Below are positions 45,401 to 58,970 of a stretch of 64,000 nt of DNA, piece after piece; positions within the stretch are counted from its first letter, which is position 1, and every line of letters begins with the position of its first letter. The stretch is from positions 564,001 to 628,000 of the forward strand of contig CM073569.1 in assembly GCA_037074615.1 (NCBI GenBank). The letters run 5' to 3'. The stretch comes from Leucaena leucocephala. Taxonomy: Eukaryota > Streptophyta > Magnoliopsida > Fabales > Fabaceae. Under the pieces are notes generated by a model, which was given only the letters and a program-made list of their open reading frames with translations, searched no databases and had not been told where the DNA came from. The position numbers were made by a program, and so were the translations under genes.

Positions 45401-47572
45401 TTCATATAATTTCAGTCCATCAACCACATTCACCTAAAAATGAAAAATATGTTCACCTTACAAGTCAAATATAAAAAGTTGAAGAAGAAATATAAGAAAA
45501 TTCATTCGTATAAAAATATATAAAAAGAAAATGACATAAAGAAAAACAAAGAAACATTTTAAAGAGAAATACCGTCTTCCCATCAAACATCTCATTCCCA
45601 ACAAAAGTTTTCACTTGGTTGTGATGATGATTTTGCGTAACATGCGAGTCATCCTCTGGAAACAGAATGAACTTTTTAAGTTAAAAAGAAAAAATGTGTG
45701 TTAAAAATGCCTTCTAAAAGAATCAACAACTAAAACCTTGAGAGTATATAAGCTGACTATGATCCAACAAGATTGTGACTCTCTTTGTATGGTTGCAAAA
45801 GAAAGTGTGTAAATTTTTGTCATTATGCAAATTTGCAGCTACATCTTAGAGAAATTTGCATGAGACGAACAGAAGGGAACAGGGAGCAGAGTGTGTTTAA
45901 TGCACAGCTTATAAAATTCATGCACACAATTAGCATGGCTGGTCTTTCTTTCCTTGAAGTGAAACTAACTGACAAGATATTTTCTCTTTAATCATATTCA
46001 GAAGTAAGAAAACCTTTAGAATCTGATATGATTCCGTCATTTACAACCACAGCTTCAGATTCTGAGTTAGACAGAGATCCCGTGGAATGCCCTGAACTTT
46101 TCAAGCTTCCATCATTTTGAAGCTTTGGTATAGCATCTGCTAAAACCACATGCGCAAAATAGTCAACATTCCCACAGTGAAATACAAGTGTGCAACATTA
46201 ATCTCAGTGTAAAATGTATTCATAAGGTGGGGTCAGCAGCTACTAAATGTGATACTATTTCCAGCAAGTCAAAAAGGGAGGACGGTGAATCAAAGTGCTT
46301 CAAAGGAAAAGGGCAGGATATTGTCCATGAATTGCTTTTTAGTTTACCACAAAATCCTATATGATCACATATTACTAGCTTTTCTACTTTACCTCGTAGT
46401 CCCCTAATATCTACTACATTATATTCATCACTTTCCTCTGTAGTCAAGTCCACATCAGTACCTGCTATTTAGTTACATGTTTACACAGGCGTAAAATGAT
46501 CAGCTAATCTCATTATTGGTATCATTATTGGTATACCCATTACATCAATACACGATCCACAAAAGTAGCCATCAAGTCCAGCTATCATTATTGGTATACC
46601 CATTACATCAAGCAGAATAACATCTGAAAGACCAAAGGAGAAAAGGACAAAAGAAGAGAAAGTGTATTGAAGAAGGACTATCTTAAATCACAATGCTGGA
46701 CTCAAAATTATGATGCCGACATTCAGTATAAATACACGTCCAATTCAATTAATTTACGTACTATTACGTCAAACTAATGACTCGGAGTGCATCAAAACTC
46801 AATCCATTATCTCTATTAAAAATCTCATTTCAAGCAAGATAGATGACAACTTGGTACAGTCACAAAAATGTAACCATCGTCTCAATAGGCTGAAATATAC
46901 AATTAGATCCAAGACTCACATTGTGATATAACCCCATCAATTACCTTTTTTTTCCTCAGAAGACGCTAAACCCTTATCATCCATCTTTCCAGACTTGCCA
47001 CCTGATTTATGTTCTTCTTGTTTGTCAGTTAGCGGCGCCCCTTTTCCAGAGCCTTCAGTAACAAGAGAATTGCCTTCGTGACTGAAAGATTCCACATTGG
47101 AATTATGCCCTTCCTTTGCTGCCTCAAACCTCTGCCCATGTTGCTTATTATAACCAGAACCAGATTTCTTGTATTCCTTTGCACCCACTTTCACTGGATC
47201 CAGATATCTCTGTTGCCTCCTCCATGCTACTTGCTGGAGTGCATACGCCACATCCGCCACCGAAAAGTATTGCTGCATAAGAAGCACCTGATTCCAATTG
47301 CACCGCCTTTGCTGAATGGTCCCAATGACCATGTCATACTCACCCGGGTCACCAATTGCCCGTAAATGGTGACAAAGAGAGTCTATAATTGCGTTTGCAG
47401 CAGCGAATTCGCTGCGCAGCCAATTGATAAATCCATCCCGCTCATCGACAATCCATTGTTGGCGGTAGGGATGCTGGTGAATGTCACTAGCTCCACTGCC
47501 AGCCCCGCCACCGCCACCGCTTGAAAACTGCATTTTGTCCGGAATTACCACATTTCCCGATGGCATTGCCAT
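42451..47572 (-). CDS. ALKBH10B: ALKBH10B-type RNA N6-methyladenosine demethylase
   Basis: Nine exons on the minus strand: 47572-46945, 46461-46393, 46136-46014, 45655-45573, 45433-45316, 44242-44120, 44027-43915, 43831-43677 and 43150-42451. Phases agree throughout and the product has 703 residues. The N-terminus (MAMPSGNVVIPDKMQFSSGG, then SEFAAANAIIDSLCHHLRAI and RRCNWNQVLLMQQYFSVADV) is diagnostic of ALKBH10B. A polar linker is spread over exons 2-4. The AlkB dioxygenase domain covers about residues 310-500 (YEDCCDGNEVSKLVSLVNEL, KPDACIVDFYNEGDHSQP, PPWFGRPVYVLFLTECDMTF, KSADFARHALPSIRKQR). A Pro-rich stretch (about 535-625) and an acidic tail follow. The enzyme uses Fe(II) and 2-oxoglutarate to remove m6A from mRNA; in Arabidopsis it affects flowering. 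Intron 6 has a GC donor (44119-44118), a known minor class. It is longer than I recall for Arabidopsis, mainly in the linkers. Confidence 0.95.
46521..46611. repeat. 28-base direct repeat in intron 1 of ALKBH10B
   Basis: The 28-base segment at 46521-46548, beginning ATCATTATTGGTATACCC, recurs without change at 46584-46611, a 63-base step. It is a local duplication inside the intron and does not touch exons. Confidence 0.85.
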
Positions 47573-50500
47573 GAGTTCACACTAACAAGAAACCACTACA
47601 ACCACGTATAAAGCATACCCAAAACAAGTAGATCTGTTCAAAGAACGAGAGCCTATATTGTAAATTTAGAACAATTCAAGTGAATCCGAGAGAACCAAAC
47701 ACAAAATTCAGAACAATTAGACTTATTAAAAGTAGCAAAATTCTTCAGAATTACGTCTACCCCAACAATAAAAAAGTGCGAAATTCGGGCGTATAAAACT
47801 AGACAAGTGGAAAACGTATACAGTTTTAGTCTTAAAATTAACCAGAACGATCAGCCAAGATTGCTGAGCTGGGTTAAGGGCCAAGTTGGAGGTACGGAGT
47901 TGTGAAATTGAGATGGTAAATAGCCTTGTAAATTATTCAGATCTGACAATGGGGTTCCAGGAACGGGATTACAGGAGCAATAGAGTTCTTTTGTGAGTGC
48001 GAGATTGTAGAGTTAGAGTGACGCAAAGGAAGAGGCTTCAAGGGTAAGAATGTAAGATCTAGGGTTAAGGAGGAAACTTCTTGTGCGTGGGCGTGAATGA
48101 TGAGAATTGGAGGTGAATTAGAGAAATGGCTTATTCAGCACGCATGTGTACGGTCTTAAATGGTGGCTGCAAGCTCCCCCTTTCTCTCCCCTCCTCTTCC
48201 CCTGCCGTCACTCTCCCATTTGTTGTTCTCCATCTGGATCAGTGTGTGGATCGGATCCATAAAGAATATCCCTCAAACTAAGGCCATTTTAGTATTTTGA
48301 CTTATTTATTTACTCTTTCCTCTTTGACATTCTTCGCTGCACTTTAATTAAATTTTAACCCGAGATATAACCGTAGAGAGATTTAATGAACTATTAATAT
48401 TAACCAAACTTTATCAGTCGTGTATTTAATTCAGATAAATTTAAAGGGTAATATTAAATTGATTAACTTATCCATCCCACAAACTGAAATAAGTTATTTA
48501 TATCATTCCAAAGTTGTCAGATCTCTTGCAAAGGGACAACAAAGGGACAGATTGGAAGCAAGATGGAACTTTATGTGTGTGAAAAGGTCAAAAAATCTGA
48601 ATCGTTTATCATAGAAGTTACCGCGATGCATTTGAAAAATAAACGGCTAATATTACTTAAAATTTTCATGTGAGGTTTTTATGATGATTTGAGATTAACC
48701 TCCTTATTTAAAAGAGAAATGTTTCTGTTGACCAAAAATAGCGCTCAAAAGGGTTAAAAATAGGATCCCAGTGTGTTAGAATAGAAAATTTGTTCAGTGT
48801 ATTACAAAAAATTTATTTATAAATTGTCTATGAATATTTTATTCAGATGTGGTTTCCTTAACCTTTACAGTACTATACTTTTGTTAATATTGATATTCAA
48901 AAAATTAACCATCATATCATGTGACATCCCATAAATGTACTCATTTGGGTGTTAAATAGCTCACATTTAATTCAAAAATAACCATTCAATCCGTCATCCA
49001 TCTCACAATTTTTGTTTGTTTTTGCATGATGTGTGTGGTGGGCTGATCTCAACCAGGGCCTGAGAGAACATAATGGGCCTACTCCATATTCTCTACAGCA
49101 AGGTATTATCGTGGTATTTATTTTAATTAATTACTTTTTTTCATTATCAACGGGAGTTGGTCCGAGTTATAAGCGATTCGATATCATTTAAACGAGGTCT
49201 CAAGTTTGAGTCTTGGCATATATAAAAAATTCTCGTTAAGAGACTCATCCACTATAACCAGGTGCACGACGCGGGTCAGATCCAGATATAGTCGAAGCAA
49301 AGCTCTAATAAATGAAGTGGTAACAAAACAAAATTACTTTTTATCATTAAATTTATCCAGACTCTGAGGATTTTATTTATCAACGACTCAAAGGATACAT
49401 GGCACATACACGTAGAAAGTATAATATAATATTAACATGACATAATTTTCAATATCCAACCCGAATAGATAATTTTCATCTCTTGCTCTTTAAAAACATA
49501 GATAATGACTAATAACAATTGGAAAACAGTAATATTATATTTTTATAATATCCTATTAACACATGTTCTTAGTGTGGAGTTTTTAAATTGCCTTTTAATT
49601 TTAACATAGGCAATAGGTTCTCAAAAATAAGGATATGTTGTTGTTCAAATGTTTATTTATATACAAATAACCCGTTTTGGAATGACAGGTTGTTCTTTAT
49701 ATAATAACAAACTCTGAAGTAATTTGTGTGAAAAGAAAACAAGCTGTTGTAGATATTCTTAATATGTACGGGGTAATAAATTTTAAAATAAAATAAGTCG
49801 TTTATACCACAGCGTATAAGAAACAGGATTCTAAAATAAAACATGCATTTTAGATTTTTTTAATATTGCATGGTGGGCATAATAATTCATAGAATAGAAT
49901 AATGATTATTCAAAAAACAAGAAGGCAATTTGTTATCCATATGCACAGGGGGGGGGGAATTATGTATACTTTCGATGTTATATGGTTAATTATTTATACA
50001 ATTATATTTTATCCCTTCTAGACGGTTATACTTTTTGGACGGTTATTAATTTAATATTTAATTTCTATTAACCCGTGGAATTTTCAAGCCTGCTAATTTA
50101 TTTGTTTGGGAATTGAATTCATTAAAATCTTGCCTCCTCATGTGCTTTAACATCCATGAATATCGATCGCAGCGGGTGGGAATTAATAAACTATTGACGT
50201 GGATCGATTTCATTCAGACACAGGAACGGTAACTTGAGGCGGCGACTCGGTCAAAGAACAAAAGATATTGCATGCATGTGAGGCGACTCGGTAAATGTTC
50301 ATGAATCCATTTCAGATATAGGAATGAATAAAGTGAGAAATGTAAGGAGTTGAATGAGCAGAGAGTGGTAAATAGATGCGTGCACGCAAGAGTGTGGAGA
50401 CAAGTTAAAATAATAAATACTATTTAATTGCCGCCAATAAGTAGGAGTTTCGTTCTTCTCGGTTGCAGCCGTGGACTTGGTCGAAATCAGGTGCGTCTTC

Positions 50501-51767
50501 TTTTCCTTCTCTAATGTTTGGATGCTCTCTTTCCTGCCTACTAGTAGCGAGCTTGGCTGCAAATATTCCAACAACAAGCATGCTTATCCGTCCTACCCTT
50601 GTCCTCCATTACTTCCATTGTTTCTGTTAAGATTCTTGTTTGCTGGATGTATTGCTTCTACTCAGTTACGTTAACAAGTGCTCTGCGTTGATGTTGCTCC
50701 TCAATCGTTACTTATTATTGGTTCTTGTCTCTGGATTGGTTTGTTAAGATGACAAATACTTACCTATTCTGTAAAATCAAAATATGGCCAATGATTTATA
50801 TAAACATTTTTACGGTTTATTCTATTTTTTAAGGAGAATAGACATTTTAATTTAAAAATAACAAAAAAACTCATTTAAACCAAATTAATAGATTTATTTT
50901 TCTTAAAAAATAAAATCTGATGAATGATCGGTTTATTAGGATTAAAATGTGTTTAGTTATTTATTTTAATTGGATGCTTCATGACTTGATGTGACAATTT
51001 TAAAGTACGTAAATATTTTTTTTTATGATTGTGCACCGAGTGTGTGACGTGATTTTTTGTGTCGTTTTAGATTACTTAAACAGTTAAGATGAACATGCAA
51101 TACATATAAATATATAATTGTGAAACTCAGTGGGTTCACTCATTTAAGTTTATTAATTTTATGTTTTTAGCTTATAAAATTAAATCAATTCACTACTAAA
51201 ATTATGTTAACCACAAATTTAGTTGAGTTGGCGAGCATATTCATCAAATTTATTATTTTTATGTTTATAACTTATAAAACATATCAATATGCTATTAAAT
51301 TTAGACTAAACTTTTAGATTTAATTATGTTAGATGATGTTTTATCTTGTCAAACATGATATGAATGTTGATATATTTAATTTTAATTATTTGGATTTAAA
51401 ATATATTAAAACTAAACTTTTATTATTTATATTTTAATTATCTAATTATATATTTTTAATTTTTTTGTTAGCATATACATTTTTAATACCTATTTATTTA
51501 TTTATTGGTAAAAGTAAATTTTTATGAGTTTATCATTTAAGTTTACAGTTTGAATTTATCTCCGTCACGAATCAATTTAAACTTGATACAATCGTCTTTA
51601 TAGACTTATGAGGATATTGATAAAAAACACAAAATTCTGCCCTCTATTTAAGGTGACGTTCTATTCGCATTTAACGCCTGCGATCCAAACGAATCCGAGT
51701 TCACCAGCCATTAGGCTGATCAGCGCCTCAATTCCAGAATCTAGTGGTGTTATTGAATCTTCCCAAT
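47573..51767. other. Spacer between divergent ALKBH10B and anthranilate synthase genes
   Basis: The first 600 bases are moderately GC-rich and should hold the ALKBH10B 5' UTR and promoter. The rest is AT-rich, with a SINE at 49147-49331. Frames near 48420 and 50299-50674 show no recognisable family. Confidence 0.45.
49147..49331 (+). mobile_element. tRNA-derived SINE (Au-like), copy 4, with 18-base target duplication
   Basis: It starts near CAACGGGAGTTGGTCCGAG, keeps the B box region (CAAGTTTGAGTCTTGG) and the ACTATAACCAGGTGCACGAC body with several C-to-T and G-to-A changes. It ends at GTAACAAAACA. An 18-base duplication (49129-49146 and 49332-49349, one mismatch) flanks it. Confidence 0.85.
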
Positions 51768-54665
51768 ATGGAAGCTACTCTGCTCTCTCAGGCTTCGTTC
51801 CTTCGACCCAGTCGTTCTCTGAATCCCAGAGCTCACCAGTTTCCTCTCGTGGCTGAGAATCTCCGAATCAAGCCTACTCCCTCAAGTACTTCAGTTTTTT
51901 TCTTGCTTCTTTTCTGATACCTCGGTCTTTAATTTTCGCGCCAAATTTGATGTTAATTAATGCGATGTATTTCTTCTCTCAGATGTACGGTATTTGGCCA
52001 AAATGGAGAATGGGTTCGTCCCAACAGCCTCGGCGGGTGTCTTGACATCGAATTCTACCTCTCCAGTCTCAGTCACAGCCGCCACTAGTCCGATTATTGT
52101 CATTGACAACTACGACAGTTTTACCTATAATCTTTGCCAGGTTCTTCCCTTTTCTCCTCTTTATTTTACTTAAAGAAACCAGTATAGCAGTAACAAATGC
52201 GTGTCTGAGAATTGCTTGCGGAGTTTTATTTAAGAAAGGCGTCTGGTGAATTTTTCTACTTCAGTTTTTTCTAACTTATTTCCTTCCGGAGTTCCATTTA
52301 AATGGTTTTTCTAACTATCTTTATAGAAACCAAATAAATCAAATCATTGATTGACTGAAAGGAAATAGATTTAGCAAAAGCTTTTGATTACTCGGTCATA
52401 TGTGTGGTGTGGTTTTGCTTCATATAGAATCCCATATCCACATCCTTTTCCTTTTACTAGTTTCTCTACAGATTGATCACTCTAATGTTGAATGTGTTCT
52501 ATTTTAAAGTACATGGGAGAGCTGGGATTTCACTTTGAGGTATACCGCAATGATGAGTTAACAATTGAGGAGTTAAAGAGGTAAGAATTGTGTTTGTTAT
52601 GCACATTACGTAGCACATCATTATTGATGAAGCATGAGTGAGAACATACAAATTTGTAATGGTTCTGACTTGCCTAGCTAGATGCTGAACAATTTCTTTT
52701 TTCCCCTCCGTAGGAAAAATCCTAAAGGTGTGTTAATATCACCTGGTCCTGGTAAGCAATGTCTGGTATTTTGAACATTTGTTTCTCTAATTTCTTTATC
52801 TGTATCAGTTCTTATTACGCATGAACAAGGTTTTGATGTAAAATAATGATGAAAGAATAGATTACACTAGCTAGATTGTTACGTGCCTCATTTCTTCCTT
52901 ATAGGCGCACCTCAAGATTCTGGCATATCTTTGCAAACAGTTTTGGAACTTGGACCAACTGTACCTTTGTTTGGTGTGTGCATGGGCTTGCAATGTATTG
53001 GAGAGGCTTTTGGAGGTGAGCCTTCAAATATTTCTTTTTATCCATGAACCAACTGTTGTATTAGAATTTCGGCCCATTTAACAAATTTAAGTTTCTTTGA
53101 TGTTCCGTATATAATTTATCTTTCTTTTGTGGATTCCCATCTTTTGATTTTAAAGGAAAAGAATCTATATTCTGACCGTTATCATCGATCTCTTTCTGAA
53201 TTCTTTCCGTTAGTTTGTACATTATGACTTGATGAGTACTTTGTGCCTATGTGCTGTGCAGGAAAGATTGTGCGTTCTCCTCTAGGTGTTATGCATGGAA
53301 AAAGCTCTTTGGTGTATTATGACGAGAAGGGAGAAGACGGAGTATTGTCTGGGTTATCAAAGTATGGTTTTATTAATAATCTATTTTGAAATACGTCATT
53401 ATCACATTGTTCATATCAGCTTGAAATCATTCTGTCATCTTCGCATCTTTTCAGCCCTTTCACTGCTGGTAGATATCATAGCCTTGTGATTGAAGAAGAG
53501 AGTTTTCCTCATGAAGAACTTGAGGTAACAGCCTGGACAGAGGATGGTCTTATAATGGCTGCCCGTCATAAGAGATATAAGCATCTGCAGGTAGCATCTT
53601 ACTTAACAACTTCCTATTTGATCAAATTAAATGCATTTGATCAAGAAATTTACTCACTAGCAGGCATTTCAAGGTTTTCATCCTGTTTACTTTGTGAACC
53701 ACCGATCCTAATGTTCATAGACATTTTCTTATTGAAAATGGTATTCTGTCATACATCCTAATTTCAGTACTGGCTTCCTCTGTTAGTATTGTCTTGCAGT
53801 ATGTGCTTCTACCGAACTAGATTATAGCAATAATGCTGATTAACATCACCTGAACACTATGTCTGGCATCTTCTCTCTTCCGTGCTGTCTTGTTATAATT
53901 ATGCAACCATTTTCTCACATCGATTCTTTCATTATGCTATTGGTATTAAATGCTGGAGATTTAGTTTAAAAGTTTTATGAACAAGCCCTTGATTATTTCA
54001 TTGGCTAATAATGAGCACAGATTGGAATTTCTCATCATCGTGATTGCTAGTGCTTGAAAGATTAATGCATATAAGAACAACTATAAATCATTAGAAATAT
54101 ATCATGCAAAACCAAAATAGAAAAAGAAAGAAATATACTTTATAGGCTAATATTATTTCATAGTCTGACTCAAATATGCTACGTGTAAATGTACAAGGTT
54201 GAAAAGCTCTGTTTTATTTGTAACAGCCCAGTAGAACTCTCCGTTAACCTGACAAAAGATGTTAAAGCCATGATTGGTATAGTTTGATCTGGTTTCAAAT
54301 TAGTCTCCCTTACAGGATAAATCAGGAATAAAAGAATACAAATCGTAATTTGATTGGGAAAAAAGCACCTTTAAGTGTCTACATTTTAATTTCATAAGTT
54401 TGTTTCCCATATCTGTACTTTTTATAGACTGTTCGTTGTATTTTTAATCAATTCATAAAAGCTACTATGCCTTAAACTAAAGCTTCTATATTGAAACTAG
54501 CTAGTTGCCATTAAAAAATAACGGTGGTTTTTAACTATCATTTCCTCAAAACTGCAGGGGGTTCAGTTTCATCCTGAGAGCATCATAACCACCGAAGGCA
54601 AGACGATTGTCCGCAATTTTGTCAAGCTTATAGAGAAAAAGGAGGCCGAGGCTTTATCAAAATAA
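51768..54665 (+). CDS. ASB1: Anthranilate synthase beta subunit (glutamine amidotransferase), plastid
   Basis: Eight exons: 51768-51885, 51983-52140, 52510-52580, 52714-52751, 52905-53015, 53262-53361, 53455-53590 and 54558-54665. Phases agree and the product has 279 residues. The first 70 or so are Ser/Arg/Pro-rich and typical of a chloroplast transit peptide (MEATLLSQASFLRPSRSLNP). The class I amidotransferase domain starts at PIIVIDNYDSFTYNLCQYMG. It has ISPGPGAPQDSG, the nucleophile in GVCMGLQ (Cys154) and the GVQFHPES pair (His249, Glu251), so the triad is complete. HGKSSLVYYD and RYHSLVIE are also family marks. The subunit hydrolyses glutamine and passes ammonia to the alpha subunit, which turns chorismate into anthranilate, the first step of tryptophan synthesis. 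No alpha-subunit gene lies nearby, as is normal in plants. Confidence 0.96.
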
Positions 54666-57600
54666 TATTCCATTAGTGTTCAATCCTATTATGACTATAA
54701 AGCGCATATGGCTGATGAGAGTCAATGTTCTCAGCTTTCTGAAGTCAACAAGCTGCATTATGCCAGTGCCAGATATGTAGTTAGTCCATAAACGGCACAT
54801 GGTGTTTTTTTTTTATCTTCCATATTTATGTAATGACTATTCGAAGCTATCAATCAATTTTCTTTAAACTATGTCCTATTTCCCTTTTTTAATCAATGTT
54901 TACATGTAAACTATCATTATCTCATATGTTGTTCACAGAAAAAAACATTGCATGGGGTCTAGAAACTAGGATCGGTGGTAAAGGCTAGAGATAATACTGT
55001 GAGATGCCGGAATTTACTACAGCGGCCAAACAAACGAAACAAGATTTCTGCACGCATGATCCTGTGTGAAGTTTTGGTTGTCTCATTTGCAAAACATACA
55101 AAATTTCAGGCCATGACTAGTTAGTATGAAAAATGTACATACATGAATAAAAGCATGTTTGAATAAAAGAATATTTATGTGCTAATTGGCTAGTTCAGAA
55201 TCAGCACACCGAGTTTATGGATGAGGATGGTGTTATGAGTTTCAAGTTGAGGAGCCACATAAGTGGTGTTGGATTTGTAAGTTTAAAAGATTATCCCTCT
55301 TAATAGGCTAGTTTTTTGGGATTTGGCTCTCCTTTCATGCTTGGGCAAAACACCCCCTTAAACTGTTTAGGCTGAAAAGTGAGTAAGGCCCCAAAGTTGT
55401 TTTATTTGTTAGTCACTTAGCCCATTTAGTTTTAGCCCTTTCATTTACCCTTTATAATCCTATCTCGAACAATAGTGCCTCCAACCTTATTTCATTTCCA
55501 TTTTAGCCCGCGTCATAGAATCTGTGAAAATTGCGGTAAGGGACCCCAGAGACCATTTTCATTTGGTTCGAGGTCAGGACACACTTGACACTGTTTGAGT
55601 CTGGGCGTACATGATATAATTTGTAGAATATTGAGCTATTCATATACTTATTTGTTTAGATTCCATGGAATATATTTAAAAAAAAAAAAGAGTCTAGTCT
55701 CATGATGAAAAAGAATGAGAGAATAGCGTCCATTTGCTTGCTGAGGTCTTCCTTGGTTAATTTGAGCATTTTACCAAATCTTGTTTGCTGTTATTACATT
55801 CGAAGGATATGTTTACTACAAGAATATATTACAGTTTTGGTTTGCTATATTCAAATACTATTAGACGCCAAAATAAAAGTAAATATAGAATGTGTTTGCA
55901 TGTGGGACATTTTGGAAGGGATTGCAAGTTGCAAGATGGTAGTAGTTGAGCCTTTAGTCCCCAACAGAGAAAATGAACAAACAAGCAGAAAAATAGGAAC
56001 CACACAAGACATCATTAAGATGAAATGAAGAAGCTGACAAGTTCTCTTTGTCAAGAGTTTGACTACTGCTTCTATATACTAATTGACAATCGTAGCTCCA
56101 GTTCACACCTGGTTGTCACCCACTCATACATCTCAAAACTCTTTATTAGACCCTAGGCCCCAACAAAACTGATTCCTTTTGGTGTTCTTATTTCTTTTGG
56201 CTCAATATACCACACTATCAAATCCTAGTCATGAATAAACTATTTTTTTTAAAAAAATGAACTTTTATATACCCATTTGCAAATAATGAAATTTTATAGT
56301 CTCTTCTTCTTTTAATAGAAGATCACGTGACAGTTCGATTTTGTTTCATAGTAGAAGAAAATTGAGTTTCACAAACTGGTAAACAGAACGACAATGGAGG
56401 CGTGTTCATGTTGTCTCAGAAACATGCTTCATAGTCAAGAATCAAGATATGCCTTGCGAAATCCACGAGATCATAAATCAATATTTAACATTTAAATGTG
56501 ATCGGTTATAAAACATAAACCTAATTCCCAGCTCAAACGGTCGGTCCTGATTCTTGACTCTGTTGGCTCTGTCATTTTCTGCAAAATTTGATTTTCTTTT
56601 CGTCCCTTACATTAATTTTTACCCCGAGTTTCCTTGCAGACTGCGTCAAAAGTGAGAAAAACAATACATGTTTGCTTTATTTTATAATGTGTACTTTATT
56701 GCAAGTGGATGGAGACTTGCACGAACCACTAACACAGTTAAATAATTGCTTGAAGTTGGTATTCTATATATTCACAAGTTATCATGCTCTTATTCATGTT
56801 TCTTTTATCTTTAAATACATTCTGAGAAAAAACTTTATGTTTGATTAATTAAAATATTAATTAAGCAGTTAGGATTAGAATTATTTCATTTAGTCAACAA
56901 TATGGGTTAAGAGATTCAATTTACAAGAAAAAATGATAAATCGCAAACAATTTAGTATCAAACTTTCAACTTCGCATATTAAAAGAAAAGATACTATCAA
57001 TAGTCTTGTAAGTTAAAGGTATGAAAAAAAAATTTGCACGATTTTTATTTCGATTCTAATCTCAAACCGTTAATATCTACCCTTTTAAATATAAAAAAAG
57101 ATACTGAGATTTTTTTTGTAAAAAAAATGCATGGATCAATCAAGGAGGATTGATCACTGGCCGAGAAAAAAGGAGGAAGATGAAGAAACAAGTGTTGTGA
57201 TAATAAAGCATGACATTCTATTGCTCAAATTCAAAAAAAGAAAAGCAATTGCATAAAGCAGCCTCCCTCTTTAGAGCTGTTTATTAGCCTTGAAATATGG
57301 ATGGGGAGGGACATAAATGGGATTTGATGATTTCACATGTTGATATCAAAATTCAAAATGGGCTTGATTCTTGTGATCATAGTTGCTTTTTTCTTAGAAA
57401 TAAAAATAAGATAAAAAAATCAACGGAGGTTGGTCCGAGTGGTAAACGACTCGATATCACTTAAACGAGGTCTCGAGTTCGAGTCTTGGCTTATGCAGAA
57501 AATATCCGTTAGGAGACTCACTTACCATAGGCAGGTACGCGACATGGGTCAGATCCAAATGTAGTCAAGGTAAAATTCCAATAAACTGAGGGGACAACTA

Positions 57601-58970
57601 AAAAAAAAGATGAGTAAGTGGCTACAGAGACTATAATTAGTTCATAAATAACCAAACTGGTTAAAGGGACAGAGCAGGCATACTGCTTTAATTACTAGAC
57701 AGTTTGGTGTAAGTCCTTTCAATTTAGCACATCGATTAGAGTTTGTTACATTTAATTTACAAAATCCTTGCTTTTCAAGGAAAGCTTTCTGTTAATCTTT
57801 CACTAAACAAGTACTTTTGCTGGACCGGGTTCAATGGTTGATTTTTGCCCCCTTTTGTTGGGTGGCCAATAGATTCACTGGCTTGAGATAAGGCTTGCTC
57901 ATATCATATGGCCAGTTTCAAGCATTTCAAAGATATTACTGTACAGTCGCAATGTTGTAGTTCCAGTCACAATATTTAAAAGGTATCCTAACTCCTAAGT
58001 GTTTAGGTTTATGTCTAAAGATAATAGACGACTCGCCCTACCCGACATTAGTATCACCTAGGAGGAAAAGAGATTTTACCTTACTTTTAAATTGCGGGTG
58101 AACTTAAACTCTTTTTTAAAAAAATTTATAAAAAAAAAAAAAGTATTACTATCTTAGAACTAGATGTATTGAACTTGAAGCCCTTTTATTTTGGCTGACT
58201 GAAGCCAATATTTTTCAGGGAAAAAGTTTCAAGCTTGATTCTCTGTTCACAGAAATGTCTTCCATTTTGGTGTTGTGTTCATAAAGTTCACAACTTCATC
58301 ATCTTCACGCCACAAGACAAGCACACTCCTTCATAAATTAATTAATTTATTATTTATTTATAATCCTTCTTTATCCTCACTATATTCGGTGCTGTGCTGC
58401 TGCAGAATTTGTCATATTCAGATGACTTTTGAGTCCAACTCTGATTGAAATTTTTGGCCCATGCTATAATATATCATCCCAAGCAGACAAATCTAGCCGT
58501 TTAAATATTATCACACCCTAACTTGCATGAACTTGAGAAAAATAAAAAAAAAATCCCACTCTTTAACATCTTCTACCAACAGACAATCCACACCAGAACA
58601 TTATTATTCATAAAATGGCTCAAATGTAAAACTGAATCAATTTATTGAATGAAACCCTGAAGTGTGGTCTAAGTACATAAATCATCACAAGATTCAATTT
58701 TGGTAAACCACAAAGACATCATCAAATGACAACCTGGGAAGCCCTAGAGGTAGGGGACTATACACATACCCATCCACCAACATCAACAACCATATCAAAA
58801 CTATCATCATATTCATGAATTCTATTCCTCTCTCCTTCACTCTCTCTCTATACACCAAAAAAGAAAATTAAGCAAATGTGCTCTATACCCAGGCAAATCA
58901 AACTGAATCAGAATAAGATCATAAGATATTGTGCTCTTGTCACCGGGAAATCCTCGACTCAAAACATGTT
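54666..58970. other. Spacer between convergent anthranilate synthase and XTH genes
   Basis: AT-rich sequence holding two 3' UTRs and the SINE at 57422-57609. A short open stretch near 55200-55290 (MDEDGVMSFKLRSHISGVGF) has no recognisable family. The block near 55330-55640 is less AT-rich and may be a transposon remnant, but no ends are visible. Confidence 0.4.
57422..57609 (+). mobile_element. tRNA-derived SINE (Au-like), copy 5
   Basis: It begins CGGAGGTTGGTCCGAGTGG (A box region), has a good B box (GAGTTCGAGTCTTGG) and the ACCATAGGCAGGTACGCGAC body, and ends in GACAACTAAAAAAAA. Many CpG sites seen in copies 1 and 2 are TG or CA here. No clear target duplication was found. Confidence 0.82.

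Noticed and set aside
55200..55300. Open stretch MDEDGVMSFKLRSHISGVGF as a gene fragment
   Set aside because: Too short, no known family and no splice context; could be chance or a faint transposon remnant.
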